A model generated the notes under the pieces. That model was not told where the DNA came from and ran no database searches. It saw only the letters and a program-made list of their open reading frames with translations. Source: Bosea sp. F3-2 (GTDB lineage: Bacteria > Pseudomonadota > Alphaproteobacteria > Rhizobiales > Beijerinckiaceae). Taken from it: a DNA stretch of 64,000 nt. Made by a program: the position numbers and the translations under genes. The stretch covers positions 3,568,001 through 3,632,000 of the forward strand of contig NZ_CP042331.1 of NCBI RefSeq assembly GCF_008253865.1. The letters are read 5' to 3'. Position 1 is the first letter of the stretch; the number at the start of each line of letters is the position of its first letter. This document shows, one piece after another, positions 15,171 to 23,096 of this stretch.

Positions 15171-18100
15171 ATGCACCTTCTCCCGACCAGCGAGATCAGG
15201 CTCGACGATGGCGAAGACGCCGTCGATCTCGCCCTGTCGCCGGGAGATGTGCTCGTCCTCTCCTTCACCGACAGCGACCTTTCGGCGCTGGCGGTGGTGG
15301 CAGATGACGGCAGCCTGTCGGTGCGGCTCGCGCCGCTCAGGCGACTGAAGCATCCGCTCTCGGTCGATGTCCTGATCGAGAAGACGGCGGCGCAGTGCCG
15401 CTTCGTGCTGGTGCGCTGCCTCGGCGGGCTCGATTACTGGCGCTACGGCATCGAGCAGCTCGGCGCAGCCTGCCGCGAGCGTGGCATTCCGCTCGTAATC
15501 CTGCCCGGCGACGAGCGCGACGATCCAAGATTGGGCGAGCACGCGACCGTGCCGGCGGAGTTCGCGGCCGAGCTGCTAGCCTATTTCCAGGCTGGCGGCG
15601 GCGCGGAGAACATGCGCCGGCTGCTGGGGTTGATTGGGCGGTATCTGGCAGAGCTTAAGCCCTCATCCGCCTGCCGGCACCTTCTCCCCCGAGGGGAGAA
15701 GGAAGCAGACATGCCCGTCTCGCCCTTCTCCCCTCGGGGGAGAAGGTGGCTCGGCGAAGCCGAGACGGATGAGGGCCGGCGCGACGCTCCCGACCTCGCG
15801 CCCGTCCCATTGCCGTCTTTCTTTGCACTTGGCGCCGATGGTCTCCCGCTGCCCTGGCGCGATGCACTCGCCGCCCTGCCCGCCGACCGGCCGCTGGCAC
15901 CGATCCTGCTCTACCGCTCCGGCGTCGCCGCCGGCGACACGGCAATGGCCGAGGCGATTACCGCCGCCCTCGCCGCCCGCAGCCTCGCGCCCCTTCCGCT
16001 CGCGCTGACCAGCCTGAAGGACCCCGCCGTCACAGCCGAACTCGCCGCGCTGATCGCGACGCGCAGACCGGAACTGATCGTCACCACTACCGCGTTCTCC
16101 GCCCGCGAAGGCGCCGATTTCGTGCTCGACGCCGCCGATTGCCCGATCCTGCAGGCCATGCCCGTCGGCAGTCCGCGCGAAGCCTGGGAAGCCTCGCCGC
16201 GCGGTCTTTCGGCGGCCGACCTCGCCATGCAGGTCGCGCTACCGGAGTTCGACGGGCGGATCGGCGCCATTCCAGTGGCCTTCAAGGCGGAGGAGAACGA
16301 CCCGGCGATCGGGCTCAGCGTCCGCCGGCTCGTGCCTGATGCGGACGGTGTCTCTGCGCTCGCCGATCTCGCGGCGGGCTGGGTCGCTCTGGCCCGGAAG
16401 CCAGCGGCAGAGCGTCGGTTGGCGTTGGTGATGTCGGACTATCCCGCGCGCGGCGGGCGGGCCGGCTTCGCCGTCGGGCTCGATACGCCGGCGAGCGTGA
16501 CCGCGATCCGGAAGCTATTGGCGGGAGCGGGATATTCCGTCGATCTCCCCTCCTCGGTCATCCCGGGCGACCCACCGGGTCCGACCTTCGGTCGGCCCGA
16601 TGGCAGGCTCCGGGAGACCTGGGATCCATGCCTGAGCGCTTCCGATAAAGGTTCAGGCATGGATCCCGGATCGTCGCCGCTGACGCGGCTTGTCCGGGAT
16701 GACGGTGCGGATTTGGATGAGGGGGCTCGCTTGATGGCAGCCCTCACCGCAGGCCCGGCCGGCCTGAGTCTCCCGCTCACCACCTATCGCACCTGGCTCG
16801 CCAACATCCCCGCCGCCGCCCGCGAAACACTGCTGGCCGCACACGGCGCCCCCGACGCCGACCCCGCCTGCCACGACGGCGCCTTCCGCTTCCGCGCCGT
16901 GCGCTACGGCCAACTCACCGTCGCCCTGCAGCCGCCACGCGATGCCGCGCCCGACAGCAAGGCGCGCTATCACGATCCCGACGCGCCGCCGGGCCACGCC
17001 TATCTCGCCTTCTATCTCGCACTGCGCGAGCCCGAAGCCATCGACGCGCTGATCCACCTCGGCACGCACGGCACCACCGAATGGCTCCCCGGCAAGGCCG
17101 TGGCGCTCTCGGCTGGCTGCTGGCCGCGCCTCGCCGTCGGCGGTCTGCCGGTGATCTACCCCTATGTCGTCGACGATCCCGGCGAGGCGGCTCCCGCCAA
17201 GCGGCGGCTTTCGGCCGTCACGCTCGGCCATCTGCCGCCGCCGCTGGCCGAAGCGGATGCGGCCGGCGAAACCGCGCTATTGCGCGACCTCGTCGAGGAG
17301 TTCTCGCAGGCGCAGGTGCTCGATCCGCGCCGGGCTGACATCGTCGCCGCCGAAATCCGCGCGCGCGCCGAGGCGAGCGGGCTCGCCACGTCCTGCGGCG
17401 TCGCGCCCGACATGGAGATGAATGAGGCGCTGACGCGGCTCGACGCTCATCTCTGCGACATCGCCGAGCTGCCCTTCCGCGACGGCTTGCATGTCTTCGG
17501 CCATTCCGACGCCGACCCGGCCTCCGCGCGCAACGAGCGCGAAAACCTGCTCGCCGCGCTCGATGGTCGCTTCGTCCCGCCCGGCCCGGCCGGCGCGCCG
17601 CATCGCGGCCGGCCGGACGTGCTGCCGACCGGGCGCAATCTCTCGACCCTCGATCCACGCGCGATCCCGACGCGCGCTGCGACCCGGCTCGGCAAGCTGG
17701 CGGCGCAGGCAGTGGTTTCGCGCCATCTGCAGGAGCATGGCGACTATCCGCGCCGGATCGTCATGGATCTCTGGGCCTCCCCCACCCTGCGCTCGGGCGG
17801 CGAGGACATCGCCCGTGCGCTGGCGCTGATGGGCGTGGAACCACTCTGGGACAACGCCTCGACCCGCGTCACCGGCTTCAGCATCGTCCCGCAGCCGAAG
17901 CTCCCCTTCCCGCGCCTCGACGTGACCGTGCGCATCTCCGGCACCTTCCGCGACACCTTCCCGGGTCAGATCGCGCTGATCGACCAGGCTGCACGGGCGG
18001 TCGCGGCTCTGGACGAGCCGGACGACTGGAACGAGCCGGCCGCCGCCCGCCGCCGCGGCGAGCATGGCGCCCGCATCTTCGGCGCCGCGCCCGGCCGCTA

Positions 18101-18761
18101 TGGTGCAGCAATGGCCGACCGCGCGCTCGACGGCGACTGGACCGAGCGGGCTGAGCTCGGAGCGGCCTATCTCGCGGCTTCAGGCCATGCCTATGGCGGG
18201 CCGGAAGGCATGGCCACGGCCGATGCCGGCTTCGCCGACCGCATCCGTACTTCGGACGCCTTCGTCCATGTCAGCGACACCGCCGGGCGCGACATTCTTG
18301 AGGCGACGAGCGCCGCCGACGTCATCGGAGGGCTTGCCGCCGCGGCCAGGGCGCTCGGCGCCGATCCTGCACTCTACAGCCTCGACAGCTCGAATCCGGA
18401 AGCGCCGAAAGCGCGCACGCTGGCCGAGGACATCGCCCGCATCGTGCATGGCCGATTGACGCATCCGCGCTGGATCGCCTCCCAGCTCGCCCATGGCTGG
18501 CGCGGCGCAGCCGAACTGGCGGAAGCGGTCGATACCTTGTTCGTCTTCGCCGCCAGCACGGACGCCGTCGCGGACGGGCTGTTCGACGCCGTCTTCCAGG
18601 CTTATTGCGCCGATCCGCAGATCTGGGTGGCGCTCGAAGCCGCCAACGCGCCGGCCGCCGCCTCGATCCGCTCGCGGCTGGCCGAGGCCGCCCGGCGCGG
18701 GCTCTGGACCAGCCGGCGCAATTCGGTCGGCGCCTTCCTGGCGCAGGAGGCGCCGGAATGA
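15171..18761 (+). CDS. cobN: Cobaltochelatase large subunit CobN, carrying two repeat-encoded insertions
   Basis: 1196 aa. Family landmarks include HLGTHGTTEWLPGKAVALS, the WASPTLRSGGEDIARAL segment and DTFPGQIALIDQAARAV. With CobS and CobT, not in this window, it inserts Co2+ into hydrogenobyrinic acid a,c-diamide using ATP. Two stretches do not look like CobN: about residues 164-202 and residues 463-511. Both coincide with palindromic repeats at 15660-15775 and 16557-16703, and the frame is kept through both. Without them the protein would be about 1108 aa. Function is probably retained but this is not certain. The end overlaps cobG (ATGA). Confidence 0.93.
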   Translation: MHLLPTSEIRLDDGEDAVDLALSPGDVLVLSFTDSDLSALAVVADDGSLSVRLAPLRRLKHPLSVDVLIEKTAAQCRFVLVRCLGGLDYWRYGIEQLGAACRERGIPLVILPGDERDDPRLGEHATVPAEFAAELLAYFQAGGGAENMRRLLGLIGRYLAELKPSSACRHLLPRGEKEADMPVSPFSPRGRRWLGEAETDEGRRDAPDLAPVPLPSFFALGADGLPLPWRDALAALPADRPLAPILLYRSGVAAGDTAMAEAITAALAARSLAPLPLALTSLKDPAVTAELAALIATRRPELIVTTTAFSAREGADFVLDAADCPILQAMPVGSPREAWEASPRGLSAADLAMQVALPEFDGRIGAIPVAFKAEENDPAIGLSVRRLVPDADGVSALADLAAGWVALARKPAAERRLALVMSDYPARGGRAGFAVGLDTPASVTAIRKLLAGAGYSVDLPSSVIPGDPPGPTFGRPDGRLRETWDPCLSASDKGSGMDPGSSPLTRLVRDDGADLDEGARLMAALTAGPAGLSLPLTTYRTWLANIPAAARETLLAAHGAPDADPACHDGAFRFRAVRYGQLTVALQPPRDAAPDSKARYHDPDAPPGHAYLAFYLALREPEAIDALIHLGTHGTTEWLPGKAVALSAGCWPRLAVGGLPVIYPYVVDDPGEAAPAKRRLSAVTLGHLPPPLAEADAAGETALLRDLVEEFSQAQVLDPRRADIVAAEIRARAEASGLATSCGVAPDMEMNEALTRLDAHLCDIAELPFRDGLHVFGHSDADPASARNERENLLAALDGRFVPPGPAGAPHRGRPDVLPTGRNLSTLDPRAIPTRAATRLGKLAAQAVVSRHLQEHGDYPRRIVMDLWASPTLRSGGEDIARALALMGVEPLWDNASTRVTGFSIVPQPKLPFPRLDVTVRISGTFRDTFPGQIALIDQAARAVAALDEPDDWNEPAAARRRGEHGARIFGAAPGRYGAAMADRALDGDWTERAELGAAYLAASGHAYGGPEGMATADAGFADRIRTSDAFVHVSDTAGRDILEATSAADVIGGLAAAARALGADPALYSLDSSNPEAPKARTLAEDIARIVHGRLTHPRWIASQLAHGWRGAAELAEAVDTLFVFAASTDAVADGLFDAVFQAYCADPQIWVALEAANAPAAASIRSRLAEAARRGLWTSRRNSVGAFLAQEAPE
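15660..15775. repeat. 116-bp palindromic repeat inside cobN
   Basis: Ends CCCTCATCCG and CGGATGAGGG are perfect inverted copies. Inside are CTTCTCCCCCGAGGGGAGAAG and its inverted counterpart CTTCTCCCCTCGGGGGAGAAG. It is translated as part of CobN (about residues 164-202, rich in R, G, E and S). It is unrelated to the GTCATYCCGG family. Confidence 0.88.
16557..16703. repeat. 147-bp GTCATCCCGG-type repeat inside cobN, 49 codons exactly
   Basis: Begins GTCATCCCGGGCGACCC and ends TTGTCCGGGATGAC. Internal ATCCATGCCTGA and TCAGGCATGGATCC copies are also inverted. It starts on a codon boundary (CobN residue 463) and ends on one (residue 511), so it adds exactly 49 residues without a frameshift. It shares ATCCATGCC...GGCATGGATCC sequences with the copies at 10961 and 34891. 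Confidence 0.9.
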
Positions 18762-20047
18762 GCGCACTCCCAAAGGAAGCACTGCGGCGCGGCTGGTGCC
18801 CGAGCACGCTCAGTCCGATGGAGACCGGCGATGGCTGGCTGGTGCGCCTGCATCCGCCCGGCGCGAAGCTGGCACCCGCGCAATTGCGGCGGATCGCGGC
18901 GCTGGCCGGCGAGCATGGGAACGGTCTCATCGAAATCTCGGCCCGCGCCAACCTGCAGATCCGCGGCGTGACGCCCGACAGCCATCCGCTTCTGGTCGAA
19001 CGCCTGCTGGCGGAGCATCTCGTCGACGAGCATGACGGCGACGGGCCGCAGCGGCTGACACTGGTCTCGCCGCTGGCGGGCCGCGATCCGAACGGCCTGA
19101 TCGATGCGATTGCCCTGGCCGAACAGGTCGAGCTGCGAGCCCGCATGATTCCCGGCCTGCCGGCCAAGCTCGTCATCATCGTCGACGATGGTGGCGTGCA
19201 GGCGCTGGACGGTTTCGTCGGTGATATCCGGCTCGTCGGCATCGGCGCGGGACGCGTCGCCTTGCGTCTTGCGGATCGTCTCTGGCAAGGGCCGCTCGCC
19301 GAAGCGGGGGCGGCCGCGACGATCGAAGCCATCTTGCGCCGTTTCGCGGCGCTGCGTGCCGCCGCCCCCGACCATATCCGCCGCCTGCGCGATCTCCCGC
19401 CCGAGGCTTTGGCCGGTCTGAGTCCTCTGCCCGAAACGCCCGCCCCCGCACCACGCCCCCGGCCTCGGCGCGCCGGGCTGTTCGCTCTGGGAGAGGATCG
19501 TTTCGCAGCGGTCATCGGCCTGCCCTTCGGGCGCTGTAATGCGGCGACGCTCGACAGGCTCGGCGCCGGCATTGAGGCAAGTGCAGCCGAGATCCGGCTT
19601 TCACCGTGGCGAGGACTGGCCTTTCGCCATCTCCACCTCGCCGAAGCGGAGCGCCTGCTGGCGTTCGCGACGGACCTCGGCCTCATCACTTGCGACGACG
19701 ATCCGCGCCTGTCGGTGCAGGCCTGCGCTGGCAGCCCCGCCTGCTCGCGCGCCGAGGCGCCGACCATGACGGATGCGGCCGAGCTTGCCACGGCTGCGGC
19801 CGATCTGCTCGCGCAGGGCGTGACGCTGCATGTCTCCGGCTGCGTCAAAGCCTGCGCCCACCCCGCCGCGGCCGACCTCACCCTGGTCGGGCGCGAGGGG
19901 CGCTATGACGTCGTGTCCGGCGGCACGACGCGGGACAAGCCGGTCGCGACGCTTGACCTTTCGATGCTCCTGGCGCGATTGCAGCCTGGGCAGGAGATTC
20001 GCGCGCGGCTCGCCGAGGCCGCGCGTTCAACGGGACCGCGCGGTTGA
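18758..20047 (+). CDS. cobG: Precorrin-3B synthase (CobG)
   Basis: 429 aa, of the nitrite/sulfite reductase ferredoxin-like fold. Near the start RGWCPSTLSPMETGDGWLVR is followed by the ARANLQIRGV half-domain motif. The C-terminal half has the cluster/siroheme cysteines in QACAGSPACSRAEAP and HVSGCVKACAHP. It is an oxygen-dependent enzyme that converts precorrin-3A to precorrin-3B, marking the aerobic route. It overlaps cobN by 4 bp, and its TGA overlaps the TTG start of cobH. Confidence 0.93.
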   Translation: MSALPKEALRRGWCPSTLSPMETGDGWLVRLHPPGAKLAPAQLRRIAALAGEHGNGLIEISARANLQIRGVTPDSHPLLVERLLAEHLVDEHDGDGPQRLTLVSPLAGRDPNGLIDAIALAEQVELRARMIPGLPAKLVIIVDDGGVQALDGFVGDIRLVGIGAGRVALRLADRLWQGPLAEAGAAATIEAILRRFAALRAAAPDHIRRLRDLPPEALAGLSPLPETPAPAPRPRPRRAGLFALGEDRFAAVIGLPFGRCNAATLDRLGAGIEASAAEIRLSPWRGLAFRHLHLAEAERLLAFATDLGLITCDDDPRLSVQACAGSPACSRAEAPTMTDAAELATAAADLLAQGVTLHVSGCVKACAHPAAADLTLVGREGRYDVVSGGTTRDKPVATLDLSMLLARLQPGQEIRARLAEAARSTGPRG

Positions 20048-20676
20048 GCAGGGCATACGATTACATTCAGGACGGGGCAGCGATCTATGAGCGCTCCTTC
20101 GCGATCATCCGCGCCGAGGCCGATCTCGCCCGCTTCAGCGGTGCGGCCGAGCGCGTCGTGGTGCGCATGATCCATGCCTGCGGCATGACCGACCTGCCCG
20201 AGGACGTCGAGATGTCGGCCGGTTTCGCGGAAGCTGCGCAGGCAGCGCTCCGGGCCGGCGCGCCGATCCTCTGCGACGCCAAGATGGTCGCCAACGGTGT
20301 GACACGTGCGCGCCTGCCGGCCGGCAACGAAGTCATCTGCACGCTCGACGACCCGCAGGTTCCGACGCTGGCGGCGCAGATGGGCACGACCCGCTCCGCC
20401 GCCGCGATGGAGCTGTGGAAGCCCAGGCTCGCCGGCTCCGTCGTCGTGATCGGCAATGCACCGACCTCCCTGTTCCGGCTGCTCGAAATGCTCGATGCCG
20501 GCGCCCCGAAGCCTGCCGCCGTGATCGGCATCCCCGTCGGCTTCGTCGGCGCAGCGGAATCGAAGCAGGCGCTCGCCAGGGACGGGCGCGTGCCCTGCCT
20601 CGTCGTGCATGGGCGGCGCGGCGGCTCGGCCATGGCGGCGGCGGCCGTCAATGCGCTGGCGCAGGACAAGGAATAG
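20044..20676 (+). CDS. cobH: Precorrin-8X methylmutase (CobH)
   Basis: 210 aa starting at TTG (TTGA overlap with cobG stop). The catalytic histidine is His44 in RMIHACGMTDLP, followed by ILCDAKMVANGVTRARLPAGNEV and the VIGNAPTSLFRLLEM segment, all family signatures. It moves the C-11 methyl group to C-12, giving hydrogenobyrinic acid. The TTG start is the only one consistent with both overlap and N-terminal family alignment. Confidence 0.95.
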   Translation: MSRAYDYIQDGAAIYERSFAIIRAEADLARFSGAAERVVVRMIHACGMTDLPEDVEMSAGFAEAAQAALRAGAPILCDAKMVANGVTRARLPAGNEVICTLDDPQVPTLAAQMGTTRSAAAMELWKPRLAGSVVVIGNAPTSLFRLLEMLDAGAPKPAAVIGIPVGFVGAAESKQALARDGRVPCLVVHGRRGGSAMAAAAVNALAQDKE

Positions 20677-20680
20677 TCGG

Positions 20681-21421
20681 GTGAGCGGGACAGCAAGAAC
20701 CCTGCTCTACGGCGTCGGCCTCGGACCGGGCGCACCGGACCTGATGACGGTGCGGGCGCGGGAGATCATCCTCTCGGCCGACCGGCTGGTGCATTTCTGC
20801 AAGCGCGGAAGGCGTGGCAACGCCCGCAGCACCGCTGACGCCATCATCGCACCCGATCCGGCCCGCGAGATCGAACTCGCCTTCCCGGTCACGACCGAAG
20901 CCAATGTCGGCGAGCCCGACTATGACGGGCCGATCGCGGCGTTCTACGAGGAAGCAGCCGAGCGGCTGGCCGCAGAGATGCGGGCCGGGCGGTCGCTCGC
21001 GGTCCTCTGTGACGGCGACCCGTTCTTCTACGGCTCCTTCATGCATCTGTGGCGGCGGCTGAGCCCGCGCTTCCCCACCGAAATCGTGCCCGGCGTCACC
21101 GGCATGACCGGCGCCTGGGGCGAGGCCGGCGCACCGATCACCTGGGGCGACGACGTGATGACCGTGCTGCCCGGCACGCTATCGGAGGCAGAACTGGCGC
21201 GGCGGCTGGCCGACACCGACGCCGCCGTGATCATGAAGCTCGGCCGCAACCTGCCGAAGGTGCGCCGCGCGCTGACTGCCGCGGGGCTTGAGGGCCGTGC
21301 GATCTATGTCGAGCGCGCGACAATGGCGCGGCAGGTCGTGGCGCGGCTTTCCGACAAGGCCGATGACGAGGCGCCTTATTTCGCCATGGTGCTGGTCCCG
21401 GGCGAGGGGCGGCGGCTGTGA
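20681..21421 (+). CDS. cobI: Precorrin-2 C20-methyltransferase (CobI)
   Basis: 246 aa from the GTG at 20681, 4 bp after the cobH stop. The SAM-dependent tetrapyrrole methylase fold starts YGVGLGPGAPDLMTVRA, and the second motif is LCDGDPFFYGSF with VPGVTGMTGAW following. It methylates precorrin-2 at C-20. The upstream frame to 20609 overlaps cobH and is not family-like. Its stop overlaps a GTG that would be the original cobJ start, before the repeat at 21456. Confidence 0.94.
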   Translation: MSGTARTLLYGVGLGPGAPDLMTVRAREIILSADRLVHFCKRGRRGNARSTADAIIAPDPAREIELAFPVTTEANVGEPDYDGPIAAFYEEAAERLAAEMRAGRSLAVLCDGDPFFYGSFMHLWRRLSPRFPTEIVPGVTGMTGAWGEAGAPITWGDDVMTVLPGTLSEAELARRLADTDAAVIMKLGRNLPKVRRALTAAGLEGRAIYVERATMARQVVARLSDKADDEAPYFAMVLVPGEGRRL

Positions 21422-21455
21422 GCGATCACCCTTCGCATTCCGGCTCAGCTCCACC

Positions 21456-21558
21456 GTCATCCCGGACAAGCGGCGAAGCCGCGCCGATCCGGGATCCATC
21501 GGAGGCCGCGCGTTCTACGATGGATCCCGGATCTCCGCTTCGCTCCGTCCGGGATGAC
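21456..21558. repeat. GTCATCCCGG-type repeat at the cobI-cobJ junction, 103 bp
   Basis: Begins GTCATCCCGGACAAGCGG and ends CCGTCCGGGATGAC, with internal GATCCGGGATCCATCG and CGATGGATCCCGGATC inverted arms. It lies within an open frame that joins cobJ to a GTG at 21418, so it could be translated as an N-terminal extension of CobJ. Confidence 0.88.
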
Positions 21559-21597
21559 GACGCGAAGGGGGACAGGGCAGAGAAAAGGGCGCCGGCT

Positions 21598-22389
21598 GTG
21601 ACGGGCTCGCTTACCATCATCGGCCTCGGCCCTGGCACTGCTGAGTGGATCACCCCGGCCGCCCAAGCCGCGGTTGATGCCGCAAGTGACCTCGTCGGCT
21701 ACGGCCCCTATCTCGACCGGGTGCCGGAGCGGGCGGGCCGGACCAAGCACGCCTCCGACAACCGTGTCGAGGTTGAGCGCGCGTCGCATGCGCTGCGGTT
21801 GGCGGCGGAGGGCCGCAAGGTCGCAGTGGTCTCGGGTGGCGACCCCGGCGTCTTCGCGATGGCGGCGGCGGTGTTCGAGGCGCTGGAAGCCGGGCCGGCG
21901 GAATGGCTGGTCATCCCGATCACGGTCGAGCCCGGCATCACCGCGATGCTGGCGGCGGCGGCGCGGGCCGGCGCCCCGCTCGGCGGCGATTTCTGCGCGA
22001 TCTCGCTCTCGGACAACCTGAAACCATGGGATGTCGTGACGGCGCGGCTGACGGCGGCACTCGCTGCCGATTTCGTGATCTGCCTCTACAACCCGATCTC
22101 GAAGGCGCGGCCCTGGCAGCTCGGCGCGGCACTGGAGCTGGCGGTCAAACATCGCGAAGCGGAAACGCCAGTGCTCTTCGCCCGCGCAGTCGGGCGGCCG
22201 GACGAAAACCTGCGCGTGCTGACATTGGCCGAAGCTGTCACGGCCGCAGGCACGGCCGATATGGCGACACTCGTGATGATCGGCGCTTCGAGCACGCGGC
22301 GGATCGCGCGCGATGGCGCCGCGCCTTACGTCTATACGCCGCGCTCGGTGACGAAGAGCCCCTGGGTCACCAGCCAGGGCAGGACCTGA
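21598..22389 (+). CDS. cobJ: Precorrin-3B C17-methyltransferase (CobJ)
   Basis: 263 aa from the GTG at 21598. GSLTIIGLGPGTAEWITP is the normal N-terminus of the family, and VVSGGDPGVFAMA is the second methylase motif. It contracts the ring and methylates C-17. The frame stays open back to a GTG at 21418 overlapping the cobI stop, but those 60 residues are encoded largely by a repeat, so I favour the later start, which has an AAAAGGG site. The last 58 bp overlap the 3' end of antisense cobK. Confidence 0.92.
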   Translation: MTGSLTIIGLGPGTAEWITPAAQAAVDAASDLVGYGPYLDRVPERAGRTKHASDNRVEVERASHALRLAAEGRKVAVVSGGDPGVFAMAAAVFEALEAGPAEWLVIPITVEPGITAMLAAAARAGAPLGGDFCAISLSDNLKPWDVVTARLTAALAADFVICLYNPISKARPWQLGAALELAVKHREAETPVLFARAVGRPDENLRVLTLAEAVTAAGTADMATLVMIGASSTRRIARDGAAPYVYTPRSVTKSPWVTSQGRT

Positions 22390-23096
22390 TCGATATGATC
22401 GACGGTCTCGACATCGGGCTTCGGCGGCCGCTCCACCATGATCACCGGCAAAGAGAGCCGGCGCGCCGCGACGAGCTTGCCGACCGTCGCCGAGCCGCCC
22501 GAGTTCTTGCTGACCAGGACCTCGACGCCCTCGCGGCGCATCAGATCCTCCTCGTCGTCGGTGTCGAAGGGGCCGCGCTGCTGGATGACGTCGACATGCG
22601 GCACCGGCAGCCGGTCGCCGATCGGCTCGATGGCGCGCACGAGATAGCGATGCTGCGGCGCGTCGGCGAAGGCGGGCAGTTCGAGCCGACCCACGGTCAG
22701 GAAGACGCGCCGCGGCGTGTCGCCCAATGCCTGCACCGCCGATTCGATGTCCGGCACGGATTTCCAGCGATCGCCGTCGCGCGGCTTCCAGGAAGCGCGC
22801 CGGATCGCCAGCAGCGGCACGCCTTCGGCCTTGCAGGCATGCTCGGCATTGAAGGGCATCACCGCGGCGAAGGGATGGGTCGCGTCGACGACGGCGACGA
22901 TGCCTTCCTCGACGAGATAGCGCCTCAGGCCCTCGATGCCGCCGAAGCCGCCGATACGCACCGGCAGGTTGGTCGGCCGGGGATCGACGGTGCGGCCCGC
23001 CAGCGAGATAATGGCACGGATATCGGGTGCCTGATCAGCAAGAAGCTGGTCAAGTGCAGCAGCTTCGCTCGTTCCGCCAAGGATGAGGACGGTCAT
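22332..23096 (-). CDS. cobK: Precorrin-6A reductase (CobK), antisense within the cob operon
   Basis: 254 aa. The N-terminal LILGGTSEAAALDQLL nucleotide-binding motif and VVDATHPFAAVM are family signatures; the C-terminal part has LVSKNSGGSATVGKLVAAR. It reduces precorrin-6A with NADPH. It is the only gene on the minus strand inside a plus-strand operon. Its start codon (ATG read from 23096) overlaps the cobL ATG at 23095 through a shared CATG. The 3' end overlaps cobJ by 58 bp. The longer frame to 23351 would run into cobL and is rejected. Confidence 0.94.
   Translation of the reverse strand: MTVLILGGTSEAAALDQLLADQAPDIRAIISLAGRTVDPRPTNLPVRIGGFGGIEGLRRYLVEEGIVAVVDATHPFAAVMPFNAEHACKAEGVPLLAIRRASWKPRDGDRWKSVPDIESAVQALGDTPRRVFLTVGRLELPAFADAPQHRYLVRAIEPIGDRLPVPHVDVIQQRGPFDTDDEEDLMRREGVEVLVSKNSGGSATVGKLVAARRLSLPVIMVERPPKPDVETVDHIDQVLPWLVTQGLFVTERGV

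Noticed and set aside
13908..15542. A 544-residue minus-strand open frame opposite cobW and cobN
   Set aside because: Antisense shadow; cobW and cobN carry all expected motifs.
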